Below, in pieces: positions 1-12,560 of a stretch of DNA of 64,000 nucleotides. The notes under the pieces were generated by a model. That model searched no databases, was not told where the DNA came from, and saw only the letters and a list, made by a program, of their open reading frames with translations. The first letter of the stretch is position 1. Each line of letters begins with the position of its first letter. Origin of the DNA: Bactrocera neohumeralis (Eukaryota > Arthropoda > Insecta > Diptera > Tephritidae). The stretch covers positions 30,252,089 to 30,316,088 of the forward strand of contig NC_065922.1 in the NCBI RefSeq assembly GCF_024586455.1, given 5' to 3'. The position numbers and the translations under genes are program-made.

Positions 1-2212
1 ACTGTTTTCTCCCGATCTCTTTTTCTGCCAACAAACGTCAAGGAAATAATTTATTTAACAAATTTTTCAATAATTAAGAGGTAATGGCCGACACTGTGGT
101 CTATTTTGAAGCGAAAGACAAAGCATTCTACAAGTATTATATCCAAAAGTTGGTTTTAATAAGACCATCTCCATGGCTCGCAACTATGTAGAATATGAAA
201 AGCGAATTTTCTCAAAACAAAACAAAAAAAACTGCCTTCAAAATCAATACGGATCTTTCAGCATATTAACTAGGTTAGGAACTTCAACAAGAATTTCAAG
301 ATCACTATTTTTTCCCCTATAAAATTCAATGTAGCAGAATAACGAAAATATGTCCTCAATCAACCTAACCTACAAATAGCAATTTGAATTGTTTAGTCGT
401 TATCGCATTGCTTTCAGAATTTGCCATTTTCCTTTCTTTTTCAATTTGCCCATATTGCTGAAATTCTTGCCACTGCCATTTCGGCAATCGTGTACATGAC
501 CATTGTGGATTTGTTGATGGCCGTATTTTAAGTTTTATGCGCTTGTTATCAATTCCGTGCGCCGCATGACTAGCAATACGATTTCAACCTGTCACGCCAT
601 TGCACGTTCCTCCGACTACTCAGCGCACAGTTCGCCCCACTTCCGCTCTTGACGCTAGCGTGTGATTTCGGTATTTGTCCATGCCATTTCCGATGCTAAA
701 ATTTTTGTTTTGTTTTGCACTTTGTGCCATTTCATGTTTTCCCATTTTGTTTTTATCCACTTTTAGTTGTTTCCGCCGTTGTAAATGTGACAAAACTGTT
801 TTTAGGCCTCCACGTACGTTGGAGCAAAATCCAAATTGCCAAATAACAAATGGTCATGTAATTTAATTTGCGACATGACTTTTTGACATTAGTAAAATAA
901 CAAAAAACAAAATCCGCAAAATAAATACAAACAATGCACTACGACGAGCGTGCAACAAATGAACCATTCTACCAACTCAACCGGATTACAACCACCCGCA
1001 CAAGTGCTCTCACCGCAGTTTAATCTGAAACGATTTGAAAGTTTCGTTTAGAATTAAGTGAGGGCCAACCAGCGACGTACTTTATGCATAGAACTATAGG
1101 TAAGCAGCAACAAGGCGAACCATTACTCAACCACAAAAAAAAGAAACGCAACAAAAAAATTTACAAAATATTTCAAAAACTTCTAATCCACCAGCAAAAG
1201 TAAAATTTCATTGCATGCTTTTCTTTTTTGCATTGGAAGAAGCAACAAAATGAAACCTAAATTCTCCAGCCCATTTGCAAATGCCCTATAATGATCTCAC
1301 TCTGAACTCCCCACAGAGTTTGTGGCTGCGCGGTCAAGCGTTTCAGCTGTCAGCGCCGCAGGGTTGCCTTTAGAATGACGGCCGCCCAGCTTGAGTTTAT
1401 GACATAACATAATTTTGTGGTCACCGTGCAGAGACAAAGCCTTTAAAGTGGGTGGTGGGAGGTGAAAATTGTGATAAAAGCGCGGTGCCGTACTCTCTGT
1501 CGGAAATCACAGCAACCACAAATCTTAATTGTTTTACTTCCCGTAGTCACTTAAATTGTCCATTGAGTCGTGAAATAATTTATTACTTCGGTGAATTGAC
1601 ATCACCTCGCAAATATACTGGAGCATATGTATGTATGTATGTATATATGTCTAGGGAACTTCGTTTATTTGTTTGTACTATACATTTCGTTGCTTTAACG
1701 TTCCTCAGTGGTTATACAGGTTTGGCATGCAACAGTATTTAAATATTTTTATCGAAACATTTGTAACTTTTGGACAATGGCAATTCCACGCTGCTTAGTG
1801 ACAGCGAGCATCAGTTACAAAATTTACTGTTCTTAGGCTTTTTATTAGTCGTAATCTCTCTAGATATCAAGTGAATTGTTCCAGAGAAATGTGGCAGTGG
1901 AAAATCCAGAGATAATTTTTTAAGTGTTGTAACAAAAAAGCTGTACATTGGGGGAAAGTTGTTGGTTTCACTTCATTCGAAAAATAAGTTCCGGCTCGAT
2001 ATTAGATTACTATCAAGATAATCGAATACTTCCTCAAAGTAATAAATATGATTTATACAGTTATATTACTCATTCTCTTCTATGTACTACAGGTTCAATA
2101 GATGTTGTCAGCAGAGAAGAAATATTGAGGGTAAATTAAAAATATATGTACACAGAAAACCCTTATACTATAAACAGATAAGTAGGGGTGTTTAAAAACA
2201 CTGTAATTTTCT
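1..2212. other. Non-coding AT-rich DNA, probable Nmdar2 5' intron or flank
   Basis: No open reading frame here looks like a protein. The short frames have no domain-like composition and many stops. About 380-1400 is fairly complex, non-repetitive DNA, with A-rich runs near 1130-1180 and a (TATG)n tract near 1625-1650. I see no transposase, splice-supported exon or RNA gene. Confidence 0.5.
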
Positions 2213-3560
2213 TCTTCTTTATTGGCGTAGACAGCGCTTACGCGGTTATAGCCGAGTTTACATGAGCGCGCTAGTCGTTCTTCCGTTTCACTGTTTGGCG
2301 CTAAATGGAAATTCAAAGTATAATCAGGTCCCACTCCACCTAGTCGTTCCAACTGAGTGGAGGTTTTCCTCTTCCTCTGCTTCTCTCTTCAGTTATTGCG
2401 TCGCATACTCTCAGAGCTGGAGTGTTTTCATCCATTCGGACGACATGACCTAGCCAGCGCAGTCGCTGTCTCTTAACTCGTTGAACTAGGTCAATGTCGT
2501 CATATATTTCGTACAGCTCATCGTTCCATCAACTGCTGACAACCTTTCTCTCAAAAACTCGAGATACTCATCAAATGTTGTCATCGTCCATGCCTCTGCA
2601 CTATATAGCAGGATGATGACTGTATTGTATAATCTGGTCTTAGTTCGTCGAAATAGGACTTTACTTCTCACTTGCCTACTCAGTCCGTAGTAGCGCCTGT
2701 TGGCAAGAGTTATTCTGCGTTGAATTTCGAAGCTGACATTATTGTTTGTGTTATAATGCTGGTTCTAAGTTAGACGAAATTATCTACAACTTCAAAGTTA
2801 TGACTGTCAACAGTGACGTGAGAGCTCAAGTCGCGAGTGCGACGAAAGTTTGTTTGAGGACACTAGGCATTTCGTCTTGCCCTCGTTCACTGCCAGACCC
2901 ATTTCCTTCGCTTCTTTGTCCAACCTGGAGAAAGCAGAACTAACGGTACGGTTGTTATAGCCAGCAGATTGTACCTTCTCTTTTCAGCTTCGCAGCTGGA
3001 ATTATTTTCTCCAACAGCAGATTGAAGAAGGTGTGACTCATTGTCAGAATCCTCGTTTGCTATAGAACGGCGGGGGGAGGTCCGGACGGCGGTTTTGGTA
3101 TTGCTCAACTTCAGTTTATTTCAGACATAGTGGCATAAAGTCAGCTCCTTTTCGTGCTGTCAAAAGCAGCTTTGAAATCGACGAAGAGGTGGTGTGTGTG
3201 GATCCTCTTTTCACCGATATTTTCCAAGATTTTTGTGAATATCTGGTCAGTTGTTGATATTTCACGTCTAAAGCCACACTGCTAAGGTGCAATAAGATTC
3301 TGTATGGAGGTCTTCAGTCCTTCACACACCACGCACGATATAACCTAATATGCGATGTTTAGAAGGCTTATCCCACGGTAGTTGACGCAGATTGTGGGTT
3401 CTGCCTTTATTGTGGATTGGGCGGTGCACTCTTAAGTTCGAATCGTTGGACATGCTTTCGTGTGACCATATTCTATAAAAAAGCTGATGCTCCTTATCAG
3501 TTCTTCGCCGCCGTATAGCTCGGCCGGCAATCCATCGACCTTGTCTTGCTTGTCTCCATC
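2213..3560 (-). mobile_element. 5'-truncated, decayed non-LTR retrotransposon (LINE) reverse transcriptase
   Basis: Read on the minus strand, this stretch encodes a broken reverse transcriptase in several frames. In order one can read VDGLPAELY (about 3540-3515), ICVNYRGISLLNI (about 3400-3355), the palm-like HHLFVDFKAAFDS (about 3195-3150), EMGLAVNEGKTKCLV (about 2910-2870), then ITLANRRYYGLSRQVRSK (about 2710-2660) and EAWTM (near 2590). These are typical of the palm, thumb and C-terminal parts of LINE reverse transcriptases. Several stops and frameshifts interrupt it, and the endonuclease end is missing, so it is a dead 5'-truncated copy. The 3' end lies near 2213. Related 3' ends occur at 46818-47100 (minus) and 50463-50515 (plus). 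I do not assign the clade. Confidence 0.8.
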
Positions 3561-4549
3561 ACTATTCCGAACTACTCCGTTCTCAAATAATTATGTGTAT
3601 GAATTAAAATTTTTATTAATTCTGCGAATATTTTAGTTGCTCGCTTTCTGTATTGCTCCCAAAATTGCTCACCAGGAGCACAAGACCTCACATCCAGCTG
3701 CCATTTCCTCTCCATAAAATTCTTAGCTTTATAGTTCCTGAAGTTCTTCACCAGTGCCAGTGTTCTCCGGCGATAGTTATGATCTAAATCGTAATTTTGT
3801 TGTTATTTTTTATTTCACTGCTTTTAGGAAACATAAAGCAGCAGTTTTTCGCAACGTTTCCATTTTCTGACATTTTACGAGTAGTTTGGGAATTGAAATA
3901 AAAAAATAATTCGCAAAGATGGCTTAACGTGGAAAATGTCATTAAAACGGCTACTGGTACGAACAAAATAATTTGCAGTAAACTGCACAAAAAAGAGCGA
4001 AACCGAAGTCGTAAAATTGAAGCTAGCGCGAGCAGCATCGATACTACTCATGTGTACACGCTCATTACGTAAGCGTGTATAGTAAAACGATTGCCACATT
4101 ACTGCGTCGGTTTTACGATAAAGCAAAATTGCAAGACAATGAAGCGTAGTTTGCCACGGGCTTAAATCTATGGTATATGTGATACCATACATGTAAATAA
4201 TAAACAACGTTAAGCGCAGTTGTTGTAACTTTAGTCAAATAGCTTAACGTTTTCCATAAATTCGTTGTAATTTTCATCACTTCTTTCATTAAGTATGGAT
4301 GTCAGAAAATATCGAAAACGGAACATAAGGTTCCACATTTGCAATATTCCTATCTACGTTGACATTTGACCGTCTTCGAATCATTATTTTGAACTCCACA
4401 ACTTAAGACTAAACACATAGGGACACCATGAAGAATAAAGTCAAAAACTATTGGAATAAGTAAGGAATTTATACTCTTGCAACTAGCAAGCATCAAAGCC
4501 AGGGAAATACTTACAGGCGTAAAATCAATCACATAAAGTAAAGTCAGCG
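3561..4549. other. Non-coding spacer
   Basis: No protein or RNA gene is visible. The two overlapping minus-strand frames near 3784-4207 have no recognisable domain, hydrophobic pattern or splice support, and look like chance frames in AT-rich DNA. Confidence 0.45.
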
Positions 4550-5600
4550 GGATGTTCGAAAATCCTAATATTAGTTATATAGAGGCTAGGCCAAGTTTTC
4601 GCTTGAATTTATCTATTTTAAACACAAAGATACACTGTTATAATAAAACACGCTCTCTTATTTTCATTTGGATAACTCACATATTGGCTGATATATGCGG
4701 TAAAAAGTCATAAGGAAGTTCGAAAATCTTTATATTAGTTATATGGCTACTAAGGGAAGTATTGGCCCGATTCAGTCCATTTTTGATATACAGACGTACC
4801 ATTATAAGAGAAAGATTATCCCTTAATTTCAGTTATATACATATATCACACATTGACCGACTTTTTCGATCAAAAGTCAAATATTCGGTATATAGGGGCT
4901 TGAACAGTTTTTATTAGATTTTAACAGTTTTTGGTCGTAAGGTGGCACACACGAAGACATTATTCGTGCAAAGTTGTATCCCGTTATAATAATTCCTTTT
5001 TGATATGTGTATTGGAAACTAAACGGATCAAGTGGAATTTAAAATTGTGTTATATGGGAAGTAGGCGTGGTTGTAGTCCGATTTCGTCCATTTTCACACC
5101 GATGATAGAAGTTCGTACTCAGCAAATTTGGTTGTTGTAGCTTAAGTAGTTTAGGAGATATCTACATTAAATTTGTTAGAGGGCGTACCCACGCCCACTT
5201 TTTTTTTTTAATTTTGCCCACAGATGCCCCTTGCTAGTGCGATCCTCTGTATTAAATTACAGTTTTATATCTTACTTTGGTGCTTAGTTATAGCACTTTA
5301 TAGGTTTTCGGTTAATGGCGATTTGTGGGCGTGGCAGTGTTCCGATTACGGCCATCTACGAACTCGAAATTTTTTTTGTACTAAGGAACTTACACACCAT
5401 GTTTCATCGAGATATCTCAATTGTTGCTTAAGTTACAGCTTGCTCGGGCGAACGGACGGACGGACAGACAGACAGTCAACCGGTTTTCAACTTTTCTCAT
5501 CATCCTGATAATTTATATATATATATAACCCTATATCTATCTCGTTTAGTTTTAGGTGATACGTGAAACTATAATACTCTAGCAACTGGTTTCAAGAGTA
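4550..5600 (+). repeat. Degenerate dispersed repeat with gacggacagacagac tract
   Basis: This is a long decayed interspersed repeat. Phrases such as attagttatatgg, cccgattcagtccattttt and atattcggtatatagg recur, diverged, at 24330-24620. The right part holds gggcgtggcagtg and a gacgga/cagacagac tract at about 5450-5480, followed by (TA)n near 5512-5526. It has no coding capacity. The frames inside it are by-products of the repeat. Confidence 0.6.
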
Positions 5601-5816
5601 TAAAAATACCTGCAAACTCACACATCTTTTAAATTTTAGTAAATATGAAATAATCTATTGAAACTAAATAGTGAAAAATTGGGCTATTGAAATACAAAAT
5701 TCTTCAAATTCCATACTATTACTATACTTTATGAAAAGTGTACAATTGTATTTCCCTTTAGAAAGTAACTTTGACTCAGCCTCGACTGCAGCAATTCGAA
5801 TAATAAAACTACCTAC

Positions 5817-6420
5817 TCTGACAGGGCTTTTATTCTTCATATTTCGGCCCAATTCACTTTTTTTCCTCATTTGCCTCAAAAACTAGAAATTTATACTACA
5901 ACTGTAGAGAATATTTTTTTGTAAACAGGGATTTCTGATATGTATGTATGCTCGGTAGAAAATTTACAAAGAATATCAGTGATTCGTTTATATTTTCGAT
6001 TACCCGAAAGATGTAACACAATTATGCCAACGATTTTTCCAGTCCTCGAAACACTTTCCATAAGCACTTTTTTAGATGGCTTCAGCGAATTTTGTTTTAT
6101 CTCTTCGATCACCTGAAAACGGGCTCCACGGAGCCAAATCTGTTGAATACGGTGGTTGATCGATGATATTCATTGCGGTCACAATCCTATTATTTTTGAA
6201 AATCAGCTTTATTTGGACGAGTCGAGCAAGAACGCGTTTCATACCCAAAATATCCACCAAACTCATTCGAACGGACTCGCGAGAGATGCCGAGCTCTCTT
6301 GCCATCTTTCTAACCCTTTTTTTTAATATTTTCATCAGTTGAAGAGGTCGATGGTCGCCAAGAACGAGGCGTCTTAGCTTTCATAACGATTCCGCACACG
6401 AAATTTTATTAGAAATACAA
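5817..6420 (-). mobile_element. Decayed mariner transposon, internally deleted (family shared with 15420-16060)
   Basis: On the minus strand the N-terminal helix-turn-helix part reads RELGISRESVRM, then LVDILGMKRVLARLVQIKL (about 6330-6215). It then jumps to the C-terminal catalytic-loop sequence TAMNIIDQPPYSTDLAP (about 6180-6130). The whole first catalytic aspartate region and the DNAP motif are therefore deleted. The tail (about 6110-5817) matches 63489-63720 at DNA level, including tgacagggcttttattcttc. The copy at 15420-16060 has the same N- and C-terminal phrases but retains more of the middle. Canonical mariner transposase is about 345 residues, so this copy cannot be active. Confidence 0.75.
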
Positions 6421-6839
6421 AATTTAAACAAATTCTTTATCTGATATTTTTATCCATTGTAAAAATCGCAACGCACTACTGAGGTAAACAAACTGAGACA
6501 CAGATCGCGCTCATACTTGGCATAGTAATTAAGGACAGTCTTACCGACTTAATGAAATACATTTTTTTGAAATATCGTTTACCTGGGGAATTTAATTACA
6601 ATTTCCAGGTGCTTTTTTGTCTCAAGTATAACAATTAGCTGATTTCGATTCGCCAAACATTCAAACCGATTTGTATGCAGCACTCGAAATGCAACATAGC
6701 GCTAACATGTACTCTGACGCCTTCTTTAATGTAATTGTGTTCCGCTTCTCCATTCTTCTTTTCGCGCCAATGTTTTTTTTTAGTTTTCCGAAAACGACGA
6801 AAACATGATGGTAATTTCATAAGAAAACCTGTAGAAACT
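6421..6839. other. Non-coding spacer
   Basis: No convincing gene. A minus-strand frame at 6635-6820 is short and low in complexity. This segment may include flanking parts of the neighbouring mariner remnants, but I cannot mark their ends. Confidence 0.4.
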
Positions 6840-7260
6840 CTATCCTAATTGACAAAAAATTGGGAAAGTCATTTTCGGAAGGTTCTATTGAGACGGGTTT
6901 TCCGCAGCAAAATCATTTGGTTATTAATTGGTGCCACGTCCGGACTATAAGGTGGTTCCTCCCAACTAAGGTCGCTGGCGTTGCCCAAATGGAACACTAT
7001 TTCTCTACTCAAAAACGTACAAAACTGACCGCTTTTGGACGATTTCTAGCTTCAGTCAGACCAATTGTTGAGGTACGGGTCCAAATTAAGAATTTGGACT
7101 TACTGGAGTAGACAATTACAGCAAACACTAAGCAGAATAGCCCACACATAGCCCTCATGATCCGTTTCAGAAACAGTTTGATTTTGTTATGATTTGTTGT
7201 TTTAAGCTTCTTTGTGCATACAGCCTTATTTAAATGGTTGAAAATGGTTTTTTGATTTAC
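6840..7260 (-). mobile_element. Mariner-like transposase remnant
   Basis: The segment ggtgccacgtccggactata near 6930, with aaaactgaccgctttt near 7020, corresponds to ggtgccagatcaagactata and to ggccaatttctgagcg in the clearer remnant at 14750-15300. Both resemble the antisense of the middle of mariner transposase genes. Stops occur in every frame and no terminal inverted repeat is evident. The plus-strand 83-residue frame across it is antisense noise. Confidence 0.5.
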
Positions 7261-8818
7261 CGATATTTTCGAGACTATTATTTTGGCCGTTCAGAGCAGA
7301 GTGCATCTTTTACTTCAAAGTTATAGGACCGAAATCAAAGAAACCAAAATTCTTCGTGATTGGTGTTAAAGTCCTAAAGACTACTAAACCTAATAATATG
7401 AAATGTGTCCTCTCTAACATTTTTTTACAATTTTTGGGACCACTGAAAATATTTATTTTGTTTTATGAATGAATCTGTAGAAGTTAGATGATTCATGACA
7501 CAAAGAGATTATTGAGATATTCGTTCCAACATTTTAGGCAAAAAAAGCTCAGTTGTGATTTTATTGCATATACCATGTGTGAGTATAAAAGTGTCCTCCT
7601 CTAATCATATCACAAATGATGAATTTTTTCACTTTTGTTGAGCATTCCAATGACCACTTTAGAGCAACTTACAAACATACATAAATACTCAACCATAAAT
7701 AAGTGGCAACTGAATCCGGGACATGTGTAACACTTATCCAGCGTCTAAGTAACCGCGCGCTCACGCTTTATTCGCATTGTATGTGGATAAAGTCATTTGT
7801 TTTGTCAACAAAACGCTCGCCAAGCACACTTTTGTTCCCAAATTCAGTTCGACACGCAGAAGGTCGCCATAAACGTGGAGTCAAACCTAGTGGTCAGACA
7901 GTCAAGGCTGTTGGTGTCGCCTATTGTGTCCACATAAAAGAGCCAGCGCCAATAGATGGGGTTGACGCGCACAAATCGAGGAGTACGCTCTCAAACACAG
8001 GCAACTGTGTGCGACATTAAGCGAAATTCCATTGAATTGTCATCATGCAGGGACACACGCATACACATGCATATTTGTGTATGTATGTCGTACCTACATT
8101 AACGTTTTAGTAACTAAAACGGACTTTCAATCTGATGCCTTAATGCACACACATACTCACACATATATACTCACCTACACACATATGCATGTATTGCAGG
8201 TATGTGCGCTTGCGTATAGCTGTAAGTTAGTGCAAACAGCTGCAACTGCTTCACACCTTATTGCCCGCTGATTTATGGGATATTTCGTACATGAAGTGCT
8301 TAGGTTACGAGTTGAATTGAGTTGAGTTCCAACTCGTAAAACTTATTTAATATTTTAGGTGCAAGTTGACGCCAACACTACGTCAATGGCAAAACGGACA
8401 GCTTTGCCACCTATTAGAGGTGTTAGTTTGTGCGTGTGTGTGTACATTGGTTGGCTCCGTGTCGCAACTCAAAGTCTCACATGTCTTTTTTCGTATTTTA
8501 TTACATTTTTATTTTGATTTTGATCCGACATTGGCTTACGCGACTATTTCACGCCATTTTGGATTCACGCGCAAGTCACTCACACACACACACCTCAATG
8601 CAAACTTGTATGAACTTATGTGAACTACTTGTAAGTTTATATCCACTTTTCTCACCATGACCATTCACTGCCGGAGCAGCTGAGGCGTAAATAGAAATAT
8701 TCGGCTTTAACAAATGATCCGTAGCCCAAAACACGTGTTTAAGTTTAAGCAGAAAGCAACGCCCGTACAGAAAAGGTCCACTATGCCGTAACCAAATATG
8801 CTACAATAGGGTGAGCTA
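7261..8818. other. Mostly unique intronic-type DNA with CA/TG microsatellites
   Basis: There is no supported gene. From about 7650 to 8700 the sequence is non-repetitive and less AT-rich than its surroundings, with short CA runs (about 8145-8190 and 8578-8592) and a TG run near 8432. Such repeat-poor stretches between transposons are the natural places for regulatory elements of the neighbouring gene, but nothing here proves that. Confidence 0.45.
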
Positions 8819-9740
8819 AAAACTAAACTATTGAATTCAGGGGTAAAATTAACTGAGAAAAAAACATAACTGCAATGAAAAATTGTGATTATATAATATA
8901 TATATATTTTTTTTGGAATATTTTCTGTCAGAATCGGCAATGAAAAAAGATTCGAAAATTATGTATTTTTATGCCTTCAACTAGTCTGTCTGTATGTACG
9001 AGAACTATTCTCTCAGTGTTTGAGCTATTCATCTTTTTTTCGTATGTACTTTTCTCCTCAAGAAACTGCTTATTTGCTGAAACCGTCGATATCGGACTTA
9101 TATAACTTATTGCTGTCATACAAACTGAACAATCAAAATTAAGTTCTTTTATGGTAAACATTTTTATTTAACAAGATATGTTCACGAAATTCGGCATGGC
9201 TTATTCTCTAAGCCACCATCATAATCTCCAAAAATTTTTTTCAAATCGGACCTCTTTAACTTATTGCTGCCATACAAACTGAACGATCAAAATCAAGTCC
9301 TTGTATGGAAAACTTTTTCATTTGGGGAGATGTCTTCGCGAAATATTGACTATTGTTATGGCAACACTATAATCTCCGAAAAAATTTTTCAGATCAGACA
9401 ACTATAACATATACATATGTAGCTGTCATACAAACTAAACGAAAAAAATGAAGTCCTGGTATGGAAAACTTTTTCATTTGACGAGATATCTTCACGAAAT
9501 TTGACATACAAAATTGTTTACAACACTATAATCTCCGAAAAAAATTTTCATATTGGACAACTATATGTAACATATAGTCAACGTTTTTTTTTTTTGTTTT
9601 AATTATTTATAAGTAAAACACTAAATGCTTCCGAACCTCTTTCAAAATAAAAATTAAAATTTTTCGTTGTATGAATATTTTTTTCTATATATAGGTGCAT
9701 TTTTATACATAAATTCGTTATCAATATTTTTGGCTCACCC
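8819..9740. mobile_element. TA-flanked non-autonomous element containing ~155-bp internal repeat units
   Basis: The ends are inverted: GGGTGAGCTAAAAAC on the left (from 8819) and, on the opposite strand, GGGTGAGCCAAAAATA on the right (to 9740). Each is bordered by a TA dinucleotide (8817-8818 and 9741-9742), the target-site duplication expected of Tc1/mariner-type insertion. Inside are three diverged copies of the catacaaactgaacgatc unit, starting near 9113, 9270 and 9423, at roughly 155-bp spacing. The element encodes no transposase. Either the repeat belongs to this element or an older repeat was captured by it. Confidence 0.55.
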
Positions 9741-11369
9741 TAATGCACAGGGTTTGCTTTAGTAGTCGCTGGCAGAAGAAAATGTGCTAATGAAAATTCA
9801 TGTCCATGCTCTTTGGTTATGACGCACTTACAATCGCCTACGTTTATGCCCGACAAACAAAACAATATCATAAATACCAAAAATATCTACAAACATTCAT
9901 ACATACATAAATATCGAAATACTTAGTATAGCAAACGGTGTGTGTATTTGTTTTTGAAATGTTTTTAGTCACAACTACAATAATATGAATATTGTAAGTT
10001 ATTTTGCAAACATAACCTCTAACACACCTCAGGCCAAAGAAGTCATCTCATACATATTCGTTTACATACTGACATATATTCACTTGCCAAACATACACAT
10101 ACTTAAAGAAAACGTAAAAATAAAATATAAAATTATAACAGGGAACAAAGGCATTTGCTCAAGCTGCTGTGCAAGTCAGCAGTAAATATAGTTCAGTGGC
10201 CGTAAAAGCAATCAAATGCGCGGCAGGAGCTTTTATATTACTTATGTGCGCTTATACGCATAACCATCCCACATACATTCACATGTACATATGTACTGCC
10301 GACACAGTCCTTTTCAGACACACTTGACTTACCTCGCAAAATAACGCTTGAATGCTTCGTAGTTAAACTTTGTATGTGGTTACTAGTAAAACCTTAAATA
10401 GGTCTAACATATGTTTACACATATTGTAAATTGTAAATATATTTAAATGTGTGCTAACATTAATATGCATGAGGGTACTTGGTTGCTTTTTATACACGCA
10501 CGACACCCTCGTATATTTTTGAATGGCACAAATTAGAGAAAGTCATAATTTAAGTAGTTTGAAATTGAAGAGCAGCATAAGCGAAATAACGAATTCCTAA
10601 AAGCAGTTGGACGAATATTTTCGTGCGAAAAATTTCAATAAATTAATTAGCAAGACTTTCTACAAAAATGTATGCAAAGGAATAGTGGTCTGAAATATTT
10701 TTGATTAAAGAGAAACTATTAATTTTATTATTATTTACATTAAAATTATAACATTATATTACATACATATAAGTAGAATTTGATTATTGTATAATATAAA
10801 ATATTTTAAAATTATATTTTTGTAAAAAAAACGAAATATTTCTACGATATTTTTCCGAAAAATTTCTCCAAAATTTCTACGCCGTTTTTTTTAACGTTTT
10901 TTTTCGTCTACCGCATCGTTTTTACTACTCTAAAAGTTCTACTTCCCTCCAAAGGCCACCAGTGCAGAAAGAAGTTCGACACAAAAGAACTATGAATACC
11001 CCGCCAAATATATTATATATATTTTTTATTTTCTTCAAATCTTTGAAATCGTTTTCATATAAAATTTATGACATATGGCCAACCGACTCTCCACGCCACT
11101 TGGCAACTGTATTCTGCGTCACTAAACATATATCCAACAGATCTCTCTTCAATTTTCCGACCATTCGTGAGCTCATCTAACATATTAGGAAACTTAATCA
11201 AAAATTTGTATATATTATTCCAAGAAATATAAGTCAAAGCAACTCTTTACATGATTTTTTCAGATCATGACTGTTGCTGTGCTTTGTCTTCATAATTCGC
11301 TTGAGGACTTTACTGTGCGAATAAATTTGCTCATTATTGCATTGTATAAGAATGAATGTATGCCTACTT
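9741..11369. other. Non-coding AT-rich spacer
   Basis: No gene is recognisable. It contains catacatatg-type short repeats and a very AT-rich stretch (about 10700-10900). Short frames in it have no domain features. Confidence 0.45.
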
Positions 11370-11790
11370 TTAAGGGTTTACATTGGTTTTCTCGGGTAAA
11401 AAACAGCATTTTTTCAAAATGTTTTTCTTATATAAAATATTTTATAACAATTCTTTATTGTTAGAAACATACATTAACAATTAACAAAGAAATTTTGCTA
11501 TTTTTGGAAAAAAATATTTTAAACGCTGCCATTGCGACGACATTTCCGGTGACCCCTCGGTAAAAACAGTCGACCGCGATTGGCAGGATAACTCTTTGCA
11601 TGATCAGCTAAAGTGAAAAAATACATGTTTAAGTTAAAGAATTAACTTAGAACTTGGACGAAAGAAAAACTGAAAATTGAATTTTTTTTGAAAAACTGAA
11701 ATTCCATTGAATTTTTGAAATATTTTTTTTCGCCCAAGCCTTTAAGATTTGCATCTCAAAGACCTGTGTAAAAAAAGATCGAAGAATTTC
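11370..11790. mobile_element. TTAA-flanked MITE, subfamily A, right end missing
   Basis: Starts TTAAGGGTTTACATTGG, a variant of the subfamily A end TTAAGGGGTTACATGGG. The interior follows the family: cattgcgacga, tttccggtgacccctcgg, ttggcaggataactct and tctcaaagacctgtgt in order. The right inverted end is lost near 11790, where mariner-type debris begins. It has no coding capacity. Confidence 0.7.
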
Positions 11791-11889
11791 CAACGACTAC
11801 AAAAACACAATGAAAAAATTTTAAAGACGCGACATTTTTTTTTCCGAAATAATTGTAATGGAAAAAAGTGGAAATAAAGATAATAAAAA

Positions 11890-12560
11890 TTTTAAATTTT
11901 CTTAAACTCGGTATCCTTTTGCTTGGCCTTCTGTACCTTTACCGAATCACTTTTAATGCCTTCAAGCGTCTCATAGTGCTTTTCGTCAAGTATCAGTTTC
12001 GAAAGTTGAAAAGAGTCACAGAGTCTCAATCTAGCGAATACGGTGGCTGAGCGATATCTATGTTTAGTGTTTGGCCAAAAATTCAATGACAATGATACAA
12101 GAATTCCTTAACGTATACGCCTGAGAGTTGTCAAGTATTAATCCTTATTAGCCGTTTAACACTTTGGAATGAATTCGTGGGGAAACACACCTTGGTAATT
12201 AAAATAATGATTGATTTTGATTTTTGACCGACTTTGGCGTGGTCTTTTCGGCTCATTTTTGAGCATCATTGTCTAGATAGTCTCGTCACAAGTAATTACA
12301 TATATTTTGCGAACCCTACTCGATGTCATTTTGGACAACCTCCGTACCAAAAACATTAGCCAGACATCAAAATTTTGAGATCCTCTGCTATCTCAAATAC
12401 AAAATTTCAAACAAACTGAAGCTTTTGTGTTTACTTTTTTCATGTTAAAAATCGCCGCACAAACTTTTCGTATCGTAAAAAACAGCTGACAGACAATCAT
12501 AAAAAAACGACGTACCAAAAAAAAATTATCATTTCCGTTTATGTTCGCACTTTAAATTGA
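11890..12560 (-). mobile_element. Mariner transposase remnant, C-terminal part
   Basis: Minus-strand translation shows QPPYSLD (about 12055-12030), an echo of the PPYSPDLAP catalytic loop. A shifted frame follows with KHYETLEGIKSDSVKV (about 11985-11935), which resembles the tail of mariner transposases. Frame changes and stops are frequent, so it is a dead fragment. Confidence 0.6.
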
